From Brachionus plicatilis (taxonomy: Eukaryota > Rotifera > Eurotatoria > Ploima > Brachionidae), in contig QEOQ01000242.1 of NCBI GenBank assembly GCA_010279815.1, positions 546,475 through 610,474 of the forward strand: DNA of 64,000 nt. The letters run 5' to 3'. How positions within the stretch are numbered: position 1 is the first letter of the stretch; every line of letters begins with the position of its first letter. A model generated the notes under the pieces. It was given only the letters and a program-made list of their open reading frames with translations. It searched no databases and was not told the DNA's origin. The translations under genes were made by a program, and so were the position numbers. This document shows, in pieces, positions 1 to 12,175 of the stretch.

Positions 1-325
1 AATAAATTTAAATGTAATTCATTCAAAATATCTTTCATGCAATAAAAAAATTTCGTTTTGTTTGAGATGATGTGTAATCTTATATTTTTTAATTAAAACT
101 TAAACCAAAATTGCAATTCATAGAACAAAAAAAAATTAAAGTCTTTCCCAAAAATCTTGATTTGTTAAATGTTCGAAAAAATATAAATAAATATATTAGA
201 CTTTCAAATAAAAAATTTGAATTTCAAATAATAAATTTGAATAAGGATTCAGATTATTGAAATTTTTCCTTTAGAGTCTGTTAGAATTTCAAATTTAAAT
301 GAAAATTAAAATTTTATGAAATAAA

Positions 326-3008
326 ATGAAAGAAATGGCAAATTTTACTGATTTTTCAAAAAAACAAGAAATTTGGTCATCATCGAACAATAACGACGAT
401 TTCTATGAATTTGATCCTCAACAAAAATTAAAAAAACTTCTTAGAAACCCAAAAGAAGAATGCATCATAGTAGGAGAAGTAAGTTTAATTAAAAGAATAA
501 ATTTGAATGATATTCATGAAATTTTAAAGTATTCTGTTGAACCTGATCGTTTTGAAAAATTGCAAGGATCTTCGAAATGTCAAATGCCATTATGGCTAAC
601 TTTTTTGCTAGCTTTTATCGGTATAATGCTTGCTATCACTGCCTTAGCTGCTATTCTTATTACTTCTTTAGGTAACTTCTTTTTTTTAATCAAAAAATCT
701 AAAAAATTCAAAATTTTTTAACAATTCATTTTTAGCCAAAAACTATGCTTCTTATAACGAAAATTGTGACTCTACTAGAATGTGTGATACAGAAAAAAAT
801 CTAAATTGTAGCAATGGAATATGTGTTTGTGGTTCATCCAGCTTAATTTGGATTTCTTCTTATTCTAAATGCAGTAATTTTTTAATCTTTTAAAGATTAA
901 TTAAATAAAATAAAAAAGTATTGCGGAAATCGTATGGAGAAAACTGTTTAAGTACCAGTGAATGTGCTGACTTGACTGGTTTATTCTGTGCTACTTCTCC
1001 AAGTGGTTGTAACTGTCCAGTATATATATATTTTCTTTTTGTTTTCCGTTAAAAATCTTTAAATTAAATACCATATAAATTTAATTTTTTTTATTAAGTC
1101 CACATCAGTAGCGAATATGTGCGATTGTCAATTGACTCAATATTATGATCAAACACAAAAAAAATGTGGTAAAATTTAATCAAGAAAAAAAAAAAAATTT
1201 TTATTAAGTTTTATCCAAAGTTAACAGGATATCCTATAATTCATCATGTACATTTACAGAACAATGTGAATTGGGGAAAAATTTTGCATGCATTAGCTCT
1301 GCAATTTGTGGGTCAGTAATTAATACAGTCTTTTTCTATCAAAGTCTTTTTTATTATGATATTTTTACCTTTAATTAATTAAAAAAGTGAAGTGGATTAA
1401 ATTTGTTTTCAAGTATCAAAAATTTTAATGATTATTAAAATTTGATAGTTTTAAAAATTAAGTCTTGTTAATTTAAGTGAATTTTCGTAAATTTGGGGCT
1501 GTGAAGTTCATTTCAATTCGATCGTTTCAATTCGGAAAAATTTTAATAACTTTTTACTATAAGAAATAATTTAGTTCTGTAAAATGCTTAATGTTTAAGC
1601 AACTTTGCTTAATCCGAAAATATATGTCGGCAAAAACTCTGCAAAATAAGTGCACAATTGATTTGAATAATTTTTAATGGTGTGCAAAATGCATAAAATT
1701 GCAGAATATTTTGCAGACTTATTTTACTGAATTAAGCAAATTTGCTTATAATTGAGCATTTTACAGAACTAAATTATCTCTTTTAGTAAAAAAGTTATTC
1801 AAGTTTTTCTGAATTGAAATGATCGAATTGAAACCAACTTCACAACCCCCGTAAATTTACCAAAGTAAAAAAATCATATTATTGTGTTCAAATTGTTGCA
1901 TAGAATTATTTTCATAGAATATTTTATATGGAAAAATATAGAAAAAATAATTCTCTAAAAACAATTTTAAAATTGATTAAATTAATTAAACATTTTTCTA
2001 TCATAAAAAAACGACTCATATTAGCTTAATTTTTTTCCTTAGAACAAGAATCTTTGCATCTTAAAATGAAAATAATTTTTTTCAAGCTTTTTAAGTCAAA
2101 GTTTTATCTATAATCAAAATAATTTTTTAGTTGCTCTGATTCATATTACTATTCAGGATCTGTTTGTGGTTTGTATATCTAAAAAATAAAAACATTTAAT
2201 AATTAATGGATAAATTCTAGTTGCAAAAAGTTTAAATGGTGAAGCTTGTAGTTCTTCAATTCCCTGCGATGATACTAAAGGGTTGATTTGTTCTGCAGGA
2301 GGTGCTTGTGAGTGTAACACATCACATTATTTTGACTCGGGCACCAATAAATGCTGTAAATATTAAACAAATAAAATATTTTTTTGATTTATTTTTTTAA
2401 AAGCTTTAAAAAAAACTATCTTGGAAGGATGTAGTTCTATTAGCGAATGTGGAACCGATCTCATCTGCGAGAACAATGTTTGCAAATGTTCGAATAAGTA
2501 CTGATTGAAAACAAATAAAACAAAACAAAAAATTAATTTAACTTAAATAAGTAATTTTTGGTCACAAGGAACTTCAGCTTGTATTAACTGTCCTTCTGGC
2601 TATGATCTTTATCAAAATTCTATCTGTTCAAAAATCGGTTCTAGTAGTTCTTGGGGATCTGTTTCTTGTTCATCAGATGAACAACTTTTCGTCGCTTCTT
2701 CAGACGCTGAATTTGATTTATTGCAAAGCTATTTAACAGACAAATCAGATTATGGTCCTTTTTGGGTAAGATTTTTTAATAATGAAGATATTTAATTATA
2801 GTAAACAAAGGTTGGTGCTTCTAAAATTGGAAGTGACTTTAGATGGCTCGATAATACCATTTTGTCTGCGAGTAGCTATTTCTGGTGCACAGGAGAGCCA
2901 AATACAGGAGATTGTGTGATGATTACTTATGAAAATGCCGAATTCTGTTTGAAACTTGAGGATTGCATTACACCAGAAAAATTTATTTGCAAAAAAAGTA
3001 CAAATTAG
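326..3008 (+). CDS. Type II membrane protein with Cys-rich (EB-like) modules and C-terminal C-type lectin domain
   Basis: Ten exons can be joined in phase (326-671, 736-873, 919-1019, 1099-1168, 1209-1311, 2131-2168, 2221-2355, 2404-2497, 2552-2765, 2811-3008), giving 478 codons. Residues 1-87 are hydrophilic and 88-114 form one membrane segment with no signal peptide, so a type II topology is inferred. The ectodomain has repeated short Cys-rich modules (spacing like C-x4-C-x5-6-C-x4-C-x-C), each nearly exon-sized, resembling EB/EGF-like modules. Residues about 365-478 form a C-type lectin-like domain with an EPN sugar-specificity motif but no obvious WND motif. Introns are 36-80 bp except intron 5 (819 bp), which carries a MITE. 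The role (cell-surface lectin) is inferred from domains; no orthologue is recognised. The last intron uses the AG at 2810, because the AG at 2801 would bring in an immediate stop. An AG after a pyrimidine run at 274 may be the 5' acceptor. Confidence 0.72.
1497..1850. mobile_element. MITE with ~100 bp inverted repeats and 8-bp target duplication, in lectin-gene intron
   Basis: The ends read GGGGCTGTGAAGTT and, on the other strand, GGGGGTTGTGAAGTT. The two arms remain complementary for roughly 100 bp. The element is flanked by identical copies of GTAAATTT (1489-1496 and 1851-1858). No coding capacity is visible. An 8-bp duplication fits a hAT-type transposase acting in trans. It lies wholly inside intron 5 of the lectin gene. 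Confidence 0.8.
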
Positions 3009-3672
3009 ATAAAAAATTAAAAAATTAATAATTTAATCTTTTTTAAAGTTGCTTGAATGTTCCAAAAATCAACTCAGAATTTAAAAACAGAGTTTGAATT
3101 TGATTTCTTACTAATATTTTTTTTAGAAAAAATTTTTGAAACTAAAAATTGAAATTTTCCTTAAATTTTGGAAAATAAATAGTTTTTCTAGATTTTTATT
3201 AGCTAAATTTATAAAATTTGAGTAACAAATAAAAATACTTAACGCATTCTTGCCACATTGAATTGTTAACAGTATTAATTTTATCTTGGCTCAAATTAAT
3301 ATTTAATAATGAAATTACGATTTTCTGTCAATTAATTTTCAAAAAAAAACGTCAATAAATAGTCAATTATAAAAAAGAAAGTATATTAAACTTTATGTTA
3401 TCAATTAAAATTTTATTAATCAATTGAATAAAAAAAAATTATCATTATGATGTACAGATTTTTTACATGGAACAAATCTCAACTTAACATGATATTTGTG
3501 GCGACCAGCTTCAGCACGTCGTCTATTTTTATTAAGTATTTGCATTTTTTACTATTTTGTTTATTTGTTTTATACTTTCTTGGCAGAAAAATAAATTTAT
3601 TTAGTATTTTGAAATTTTAAAAAATTTTTCCAAAGGTAATAACAAGCTATTATTTTCAAAATTATGCTTAGT
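3009..3672. other. AT-rich intergenic stretch
   Basis: No gene is supported. On the minus strand around 3460-3530 a short Arg/Lys-rich stretch is open, but it has no start, splice context or recognised family. Confidence 0.4.
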
Positions 3673-4494
3673 GATGCAATCGAATATGCATATTCGAACC
3701 GATATTCGAATGCAAATTAGGTTTGAATTTAATTTTTGAATAAATATTTTTTTGAATAATTTACTTGAAAATTAATTTATTTAAATTAAAAATTGAATCT
3801 CTAAAATATTCGAACTAAAAATTGAAAATAAACGATTTTCGGATCAAAAACTGAATATAATAAATATTCAATTTAATATTTGAAAATAAAAATTAATCAA
3901 GATATAGTTGATCAAAAAATGTTTAATTAAAAAAAACTCATTAAATGAATTGAATTTCAATTCGATTTGGGTACTAAAAGTTACCAGATTTTCACCAGTC
4001 AACACAACTCTTCTAACATTTTCTGGATTACAATAGTCCTATCCATCTTACCAGGTACCAAAAATTAGCTGTTCTGATTTAACCAATGCTACAAAAATAC
4101 AAAAAACTAAATTTTCAAATACTTAATTTTTCAAATATTCTATTCAAATTTTAATACTTTTAAATGTTTAGTTGGAATTATCTTAAATTCAAGTTTTTTT
4201 TTAAATTAAAGTTAAGTTCGTATTTTAATTTAAAAAAAGATAATTTTCGAATTTAATTTCAAAAATAATTAAATATTTTTTGATCAACTTTTTTTTGATT
4301 AATTTTTGTTTTCAAATATTAAATTGAATATTTTATGTATTCAGTTTTTGATCCGAAAATTTAATATTTTAAAATTTTAATTTGAATATTTTAGAGATTC
4401 AATTTTTAATATAAATAAAATAATTTTCAAGTACATTATTCAAAAATTAAATTCAAACCTAATTTTCATTCGAATATGCATATTCGATTTCATC
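3673..4494. repeat. Foldback element, ~820 bp, with arms of about 230-270 bp
   Basis: The left arm (about 3673-3945) and right arm (about 4260-4494) are complementary. Each arm contains the palindrome TCGAATATGCATATTCGA close to its outer end. The centre (about 3950-4250) is unique and non-coding. A clear target duplication was not found. This looks like a non-autonomous foldback or MITE-class element of unknown superfamily. Confidence 0.7.
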
Positions 4495-5047
4495 TCTTCT
4501 TAAAAATCTTCATTTTTTTACATTATATTTAAAATTTTGCTTTATTAGAGCATAAATCTAAATTTATACAAAAATTTCTATTTACTATTTAATTAATAAA
4601 AAATTAAAAATGTGATTCTAGAAAAAGTGAAAATAAATTCCCTTTTCAATTCAAGATTAACAAATCATCAAAATGCTTGTATTGATTTAAGATTTTGTTA
4701 CAAAAATTAAAAAAATTTAACAAATACATTTGTTTCTTCCAAATGCATTAAATATATTTCATTAAACTTTGATGCACATCCTCTTAAAAATAAAAGAAAT
4801 TTTTTTTAGATTTTGATTCATAATTGGGCCATTTCGCTTAAAAAGCCGTAAGCTTTCAACTATTTTGATTTAAAGTGGCTTTATACTAATAAAAAAATTC
4901 TTACTTTTTTATTTAATTTAGTTTAAAAAATTTTTGAAATAAAATTAAAAAAAAAATTAATTATCGAACACAAACACATAAGTCTTTTTCAAAACAATCC
5001 AAACTGACTGATTAAACGAATTTTCGATTACAGTAAACAAACCGCCA

Positions 5048-6287
5048 CTACAGTCCATTATAATTTTTAAACTTAGATTCTTGTCCAAATATTTGTTTCA
5101 ACACTTAAAAATAAATTTAAAATTTACAAAAAAAAATTCAAATTAAAAAAACTCTAACTAACTTTCTTTTTGTTCCGCGGTAAGTTCTTTTTTAGGAAAA
5201 TCTATATCAAAAGTGATGTACAAATCGCCTTTGATATTATTATTTTCATATTTAGGCAACCCTTCGCCTTTTTTCTTAATGGTCGCACCTGGCCAAGTGA
5301 TCTTTTCCCTAACTATCTTAACTTTATGCTTGTCCAAATGTACCAATTCCATTTCAAAGCCAATTAAAGCGTCCTGTAGACTAATAGTTACATTAGTATA
5401 CAAGTCATTGTTTCTTCTTTCAAAGCGCTTGTGTTTTTCAATTCTAATGATAAATCTAAGATCACCAGCATCACCATCAATATGAGGCTCACCCTCTGCT
5501 ATAAACGGATACTCATGACCATCTCTCATACCTGGCTCTATTTCAACTTCCAGCAATTTCTCTTCATTTACAAACCTGATTGAAAAAATTAAAAAAAAAA
5601 TTTTTTTTTGTAATTTTAAACATTACTTGATATTCGGACATTCATCACATACTTGCTCCTGAGACATTTGAAATCGACCAGGTCCCATTTGATAAGTTTT
5701 CATTTCCATTCTGCAATTGCACTTTCTGGTTCCCTTATCGGGTCTAGCCACCGGCTTGTATCGAACTATTTCAATGAAATTTCCAGAGTAGATCTCTTCC
5801 AAGGTAACCCATAAGTCCATTACGACATCACCACCTCTCGGGCGCTGATTGCGCTCTTCTCTAGAGCCACCAAAGGAAAAAAAGTCGCCAAAAAAACTCT
5901 CAAATGGGTCTTGGCCTTCGCCCATGTTCGCGTTCTTCTGCACTCCTTCTTCTCCATGGCGGTCATAGATTTTCCGCTTCTCTGAGTCACTGAGTACTTC
6001 GTAAGCAGCGGCAAGATCTTGGAATTTTTCTTGTGCTTTTGGATCTTCCTTGTTCTGGTCAGGATGCAATTCTTTGGCCAATTTGCGATATGCTTTTTTA
6101 ATTTGGTTCAAATTAGCATTCCGAGATACTCCGAGAATTTTATAAAAATCTCGCCTTTAATAAAATAATTGAAAAAAGGGATAAAAAATTAAAAAAAAAT
6201 TTACCCAGCTAAAACTAAGCTAAACAAACATAACACAACAGAAAGTTCTATCAAAAAGGATAAACTAGATGAGATCCTGAGCCTCAT
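5048..6287 (-). CDS. DNAJB11: DnaJ homolog subfamily B member 11 (ERdj3), ER co-chaperone
   Basis: Four exons on the minus strand (6287-6205, 6154-5627, 5575-5163, 5103-5048) give 359 codons, close to the 358 residues of vertebrate DNAJB11. Residues 1-27 form a signal peptide. The J domain follows (DFYKILGVS, then HPD at 58-60), then a Gly/Phe-rich stretch ([12 protein letters not shown]), then the substrate-binding region with the CNC...CDEC cysteines typical of DNAJB11. The last small exon matters: reading through its intron gives a false stop at 5158, while splicing restores a C-terminus ending YNGL as in the family. Known role: it stimulates BiP ATPase and binds unfolded secretory clients in the ER lumen. 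AG at 6296-6295 lies 8 nt before the ATG after a pyrimidine tract, a candidate trans-splice acceptor. Confidence 0.93.
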
Positions 6288-7964
6288 TTTGTGTCTAAGG
6301 AAAACAAATTAAAATTTTAAAACTCAGACTATTAAGGCAAAAAGTTAAAATACTAATTTCAAATGAGTATTTTACATGTATTAATTGGCAATTTAGCATC
6401 CAATAGAATTGGTGCAAGTGGTTGATTTTTAAAAAGAAAAAATAATTCTGTATTTTATAATAAAATTTGAATTTTTGCTAAATGAATGTAAGTAGTTTGC
6501 ACACAAAATTTTTTGTTAAATAAAATTAAGTATTACCAATTTGTGCCTTGTTGGTGTTTTTGACTTCCAAAAATTATTCATCATCTACCTTTTAAGGAAA
6601 GAGTGTAAGAATGTGTATTTTTTTTAGACAAACTCTAAATTACTATCGATTTCGGAATTTAATTTATCCTTTTTTGGAAAATAATACAAAAGCAGAAATT
6701 AGAATCATTCAAAGAAGGCATTATTTTGATTGTTATTTCATTTTAGGAAGATATTTTAAAAGATTTATAAGATTTTATCATTAATATTTTTAGATTAAAT
6801 GAAACATGATAGCTAATATTTCGAGTCATCGGTTTTATCGATTATATTTTAAATTTGGTGCAAAATTTTGTTTTATAATTTTTTAAATTAGCGTTAAAAA
6901 TATTTGGAAATATTATCATCTTAGAATTGATCAAAAGACTTATACTTCCTGTGATTTTATGAATGATTTATATTTGATTTATTTATAATGGTAAAATTTT
7001 ATTAAAAAAATTAAAAATTTTTGTTTAAATTTTTCGTTTATTTATTTAATACTCCGTAGTATAAAAATTAATAAAAAAAAGAACAAGAAAAATTAGAGAA
7101 AATGAATTGGGTATATTTGATATTTAGAAACAACGTAATCGATGCTAAAAGGAACAAAATTAAATCTTCATTTATTTATTTATTTAAATTAAAAAAAAAA
7201 TTTGGTTAAGAACCCCAGGCATCTCAGAATCGATCAAAGTGCTCCTTTTTAGTCTAGCGTTTAAATAAAAAAAATACAAAAAAGATAACTAAAATAAAAT
7301 AATATTATTACAATTATTTAAAAAAAAATTTAAAATTAATAATTAATAAATATAAGTAATTTAACCTTTATTTATACGGGATCTTTTGTAAAAAATTCGC
7401 AAAAAATTGTCTTCTCAGCTCAAAAAACAAATTGTGATAAGCGAATATGAATCTTAAAGTTTCTTTAAAATGAGATTCAGCTTTTATTTCTTAGGGAATC
7501 AATTTTGAAATTTAAAGAATTTTAAGACTCCAAATTTATTTTTAATAAAATATTGAGATCGAATGATTGATTTTTAATTCATAATTTACATTTATAAATC
7601 CTTGAAAATTTTCATTAAATTTAAACAATTTTCTGATCAAAGCTTAAATTTTAAAAAGTTTCCCGGTAATCAACAGGCTAGCCCATGCCCATGTTTCAAG
7701 AGGTCGATCATAATTTTAATTTGATTTAAAAAATAGAATTTGAATAAAAATTATTGATAAAGAAATAATAAAAATAAAAAACCAAAACAGTGGTGCTAAG
7801 ATTCTATGAAACTACCTTTTTTTAATATGAAAATGGTTTTTTAAACGATATTTAGCTGACTTGACACTTGAGTTATAACGATAAATTAATGGGAATTTTT
7901 TTTATATTTCAATAAAAAAAACTTTAAATTACTTAGGTTTTTGTACCAAAATTATATTTTATTT

Positions 7965-7974
<10 letters not shown>
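6288..7974. other. Intergenic, no gene seen
   Basis: AT-rich sequence with only short low-complexity open frames. Small patches of higher GC (about 7205-7260 and 7670-7715) could be old repeat tails but are not assignable. Confidence 0.4.
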
Positions 7975-7996
<22 letters not shown>

Positions 7997-8690
7997 AAAG
8001 CTGTAACACGTAAAGTGTGAGTGCAGTTTATAATGCTGCACTTTGTCAGCTTGTGGTTTTGGTTATGGCCACATACTTCTTAAGTTCATCAATTTCAGCT
8101 TCGGTAGACCGATCTCCTCCAAGTCTCCGAGGCCATATGTCGGTCAATTCTGGCTTTAAATTGGTTAACTGTACCCGCCTCTGCTATCTCCGAGGGTAAC
8201 ATATTCCAGGTGGTAGCGTTGCGGTTCAGTAAAAAATTATCCCTCATGGGTGCATTTACAAATCTTTCCCTTATTATCTGACTGTTGTGTCTTCTATTAG
8301 CTCCTACTGTGTCCCCTGTATTTCTTAGACCCAGTTCTACCTCTTCGAAACCTTTTGTAATTTTATAAATTTGTTTCAAGTCCCCTCTTTTCCTCCTAAC
8401 CTCGAGACTTGTTAGTCCTAATTCTTTTAACCTTACTTCATATTCTAGACCCCTTAATTCAATGACCATTTTTGTCGCCCTTTTCTGAATACCCTCCAAT
8501 TTTGATATATCCTTTTTTGACATAGAGTTCCACACAGCTGATGCGAACTCTAAATGCGCTCTTACGAAAGCTGGATATAATATCTTGAATAATTTAATTT
8601 TAAAAAATTTAAAAGTTTTACTCATTCTGCCGAGTGCTCTATTTGCCGTAGACACTGCTGCTTCTTATTGCTTGCTATTCTTTCCATTGC
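7975..8690 (-). mobile_element. 5'-truncated LINE (CR1/jockey-like reverse transcriptase C-terminus) with trinucleotide tail
   Basis: The minus-strand frame 8655-8095 encodes about 186 residues matching the region after the reverse transcriptase fingers/palm in CR1/jockey-like elements: R-H-LEFASAVWN, then LEGIQKRATKM, then RRKRGDLKQIYK. Downstream on the minus strand the sequence ends in (CTA)n (7975-7995), a microsatellite tail of the kind these LINEs carry. The copy at 29836-30953 has the same order and the same type of tail. Only the 3' end is present, as expected for a truncated insertion. The frame is still intact. Confidence 0.82.
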
Positions 8691-8929
8691 TAGAGAATTA
8701 AATTTTTAATGCATTTTTACTTTTTTTCTAATTTAAAGCAAAAATTAATATAAGTGATTTTTTTCTCTAAAACTAAAAAGAAAATTTCCCAATAACCTTT
8801 TTTTATGATCTTGATATAAATCTAACATAGTAAATAAATTATCTTTAAAAATAAAAAATGTATGCAAAAAAAGTATTATATAATTTCTAATGTATAATTT
8901 ATTTGGTAAAAATTACATTAGTACATTAT

Positions 8930-11022
8930 TTAATAAATACTATGCTTTTCCGCAATTTGTTTCTGCTGGTGAGCCAAATATAGGAATCCAATGCTTGACA
9001 AAGCACTGACTAGGAAAATTACATCGAACCATCTGTGATAAAAGTTGAACTGCAAATCGCCTAATACCTGAGTTATTATGACTCTAAAATTAGAAAAAGA
9101 AAAATTGATTGTTATTAAATTTTTAGCACTATTTGTTACCGGTATTGTGCGGGTACATTCATCCTCATGAGTAAAACTGACGATACAAAATACATACCCA
9201 TTATTTGCGCTAGACAAAGAACAATTATGTTTGAAGAATGGCTACTTGAGATGGCGTAAAAAAACTAAAATTCAATCCGTAAAATTTAAATTAAATAAAT
9301 TTTAAGCTCAATTACTTTAGTTAGTGTTATTAGAAATCCTCTGATGGAAGTGACTACAATTATTCCAACTACTAAAAAAGAAATGTTTTGAGACCAAAAT
9401 TGTACGTCAAATTTTAGTCCTAAATATCCGACAACAATCTCAATAGAACGCGTCACAGGATCTACTTTGCCAACTCGATCAAAAATAATGTTTATTGATG
9501 AAATGAAAATTTTCCATATGCAGTAAATGGAAAAAAAATGTCCCACAAAGTTAAAATATTTTCCTTGGAGTGTTTTGGAAAAGCTGATTCGGTCCAGGGT
9601 CCTATTCAGATCGACCAGTTCCAAAAAAAGCTGACGAGCCATTTCTTCCAGTCCAATTATTTCTCGTTTTACTTCAGAATCTTATTTAAAGAAATTCATT
9701 AAGTATTTTATCTAAAATTAAAGCTCAAATAAAAATTCTGATTAATTTTTTTAATAATAAAGAAAACATTTTTAATGTCAATTTTTTTTTTTTTTGCCAA
9801 TCAAGTATTTTTAAATGAACTGCAAGTAAGCCAAAAATTAAATAGCCCATGAGTTTTTTTTTGAGTATATTTTCAATGATCTATTTCATTTAAAATTAAT
9901 AGAGAAATCTTTTTTATTCTAGATATGTAAAAAAAGAATTAAACTAATTATTAGATAAAATTAATTTAATTAGAAAGACCCCAAAAAAATTAATTTCATA
10001 AAAATATTTATAGTAATAGTAAATTTTTAAATCTTACTTTGAGAAGATGATTTAATTGCTGTTTTAAAACGAGACCAAAATCCTGATTGTTCTGCTGTAT
10101 TATACATCGAATTTCTCTCATTCAACGCTATCCTTATTAATTAACTAATTAAAAAAAAGAATTTTTTCAATTTAAATTTTTTAATTGTTACTTTTTTTTC
10201 TTAAACAAAATCAAGTCGTAAGTATGCAAAATTTTTCTTTCAATACTTATGACACTTTTATCAGAAACATTCCTAAAATGACTCGTTTTTAACTTTTCCA
10301 AAGCCAATTTTGAAGCAAAATTACTTGACAAAGTATGACATGTAAGTGTAGGGACAGTTTACTGCACCAAAACCTGACAAAAATGCCATCACAGTAACGC
10401 CGATGACTCCCACTCTGCTGACACACTGTTCTATGGATAAAATGCCATGTTTCGGGCTAAGGATTGGAAATGGATCACCAATTTTCCAAAATAGGATCAA
10501 AATTGCCAACCAGAGGACACAGCTTACAATCAAAGCCACTCGTTTTGATCGGACTAAAGAAAAAAGATTAAAACCCTGAAATACTTCAATTCTAATTATA
10601 ATTACTGAAATCGAAGTTTCTGACTATAAGGTATGATATTTGAAAAGGAAGGTAAAATACTAGAAGAAACAAAATTGAGTAAAGACCAAGCTTCCAATGG
10701 AACAGACGAGAACTAGGAAATAAATAAAGATTTTTTATTTTTATTTTTTTTTATTTACCTTGGGTCTAAGAAGCCGAGAATTTCGAAAATAATCAATTCA
10801 AACATTATGCAAGACAGTGAAAATGTAATCGAAAATGAGAATATCACTGTTTTATACTGGACTTCGTAGTTTTTGAATAGTTCCTTCATAAAAAATATCC
10901 ATCCACCGATAAAAAAAATGAACTTTATAAACAAATTTATTTATTTGAATTTAAAATTTTTTATTTTTTTAAAATTATACCTCTGACAAGAAAACTAAAC
11001 ATGAATCGCTAAAAAATGACAT
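8930..11022 (-). CDS. GPR89: Golgi pH regulator (GPHR/GPR89)
   Basis: Nine exons in phase (11022-10981, 10922-10759, 10712-10606, 10553-10325, 10272-10192, 10132-10038, 9680-9316, 9264-9140, 9083-8930) give 453 residues; human GPR89 is 455. Strongly conserved blocks are GDPFPILSPKHGILSIEQ, SRVGVIGVT, NCPYTYMSYF, KYFNFVGHFFSIYCIWKIF, FDRVGK-DPVTR, LAQIMGMYFVSSVLL, and the terminal FNFYHRWFDVIFLVSALSS. Several hydrophobic segments indicate a polytopic membrane protein. The family is a Golgi anion channel needed for Golgi acidification and transport (known for the family). The start is 100 bp downstream of the mevalonate kinase stop on the same strand. A pyrimidine-rich AG at 11084-11083 lies in that gap, about 61 nt before the ATG. 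Confidence 0.94.
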
Positions 11023-11122
11023 GATTCAATTTTTCAGCAATTCATTCAGTAGCAAAATTGAAAAAAAAATTTATTAAAAAATCTAAAAATTTAAAAAGAA
11101 TTAAAATTAATTTTAAAAAGAT

Positions 11123-12175
11123 TTAATTGATTTCATCGATCCGGACCCCTTTAGAACCGAGCCTGGTTTCAAAAGGCAAAAATGAATTCTCAGTCAAACA
11201 CAATTTCAGCTCCTCCAGCCTATTGGCATGGTCAAATATTGTGATGCAGCATCCGCCACCACCGGCTCCAGTTATTTTTGCCCCAAAACCAAATTTTTCA
11301 CAAATATTAACTATAGAATTAAGTGATTGATTCGAAATCTGCAAAGCGTACAGTAACCCCTGGTTTAAAGTAACCAAGTCTTTTATTCCATCTAAAGAGC
11401 TTTTTTCCTTTAAACTTTGAACAAATTTATCAACTAATATATCGACAGTGTTCATTAATGAATCTAAAACTGCAGTGTGTTTTTCGTAGAGGCTGCGAAC
11501 TTTTTTTACTTGTTCCAAAGTTTGCTTAGGAATTTGAGAATTAATAATTAACACATTTAGTTTGTGGTCTGAAGTGAATTTCTCACGGATTTGGCCTTTT
11601 TCGAAAACGACAAAATTTCCGTAAGTAGAGACCGAATTATCCAGACCAGATGGGTTGCCATGAAAAAATTTTTCTATATAGTAAGCATTACGGTTTATGG
11701 TTTCTAGATCAGACTCAGAAAAAACCCGGTTTGATCCAAGTACAAAGAAAAGACTTGATAAGCAAGTAGAATAGGACGCGCTTGACCCAAGCCCAGAAGC
11801 TATTGGTATTTCTGAACTAACAAGGACTTGGAGACCAGCTATTTTTGACCATTCTAAATCGGGATCTAGTAGGATAAAAAATTTCAAAGAACTGACTATT
11901 TTATCGTTTTCAACTTTCTCCAAATGGTTAATTATTGCATTGGGTTCGCTGGAAATCGGACTGGATTTGATTGACATAAAATCTTCTTTTTTTATTTCTA
12001 CAGTTTTGTTTAAATTGCTGAGAATTAGCTGAAAAAAATTGTTGCTTGTGTGGCTAGCGGTCAAAGTTGTCCGGAGATCGACTGAACAAGCTAGAGCTTT
12101 TTTGCCGTAAACTACCGCGTGTTCACCACATAAAATTATTTTACCTGGCGATGATATTTTTATTTCTTTAAACAT
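11123..12175 (-). CDS. MVK: Mevalonate kinase
   Basis: A single-exon frame of 350 residues with all GHMP-kinase landmarks: SPGKIILCGEHAVVYGK (9-25), the phosphate-binding loop GLGSSAS (128-134), HGNPSGLDN (172-180, with the catalytic Asp at 179), and KITGAGGGGC (300-309). Vertebrate enzymes are about 395 residues, so this one is shorter, mostly in the region before the GLGSSAS loop. It phosphorylates mevalonate with ATP in the cytosol or peroxisome on the way to isoprenoids. The lack of introns is unusual here, where neighbours have up to nine exons. The start is the first in-frame ATG and lies 8 nt after an AG (12184-12183), a candidate trans-splice acceptor. GPHR follows 100 bp downstream on the same strand. 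Confidence 0.95.
   Translation of the reverse strand: MFKEIKISSPGKIILCGEHAVVYGKKALACSVDLRTTLTASHTSNNFFQLILSNLNKTVEIKKEDFMSIKSSPISSEPNAIINHLEKVENDKIVSSLKFFILLDPDLEWSKIAGLQVLVSSEIPIASGLGSSASYSTCLSSLFFVLGSNRVFSESDLETINRNAYYIEKFFHGNPSGLDNSVSTYGNFVVFEKGQIREKFTSDHKLNVLIINSQIPKQTLEQVKKVRSLYEKHTAVLDSLMNTVDILVDKFVQSLKEKSSLDGIKDLVTLNQGLLYALQISNQSLNSIVNICEKFGFGAKITGAGGGGCCITIFDHANRLEELKLCLTENSFLPFETRLGSKGVRIDEIN

Noticed and set aside
3455..3535. Arg/Lys-rich minus-strand stretch resembling a ribosomal-protein end
   Set aside because: Only about 25 codons, no start or splice partner, and no firm match to any ribosomal protein.
5158..5170. Stop codon ending the DNAJB11 C-terminus at 5158
   Set aside because: Splicing at 5162 into 5103-5048 restores the family C-terminus (YNGL) and a 359-residue length, so the stop is intronic.
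7975..7995. (TAG)n as a CRISPR-like or independent microsatellite feature
   Set aside because: It is the 3' tail of the adjacent minus-strand LINE; no CRISPR or prokaryotic features exist in this window.
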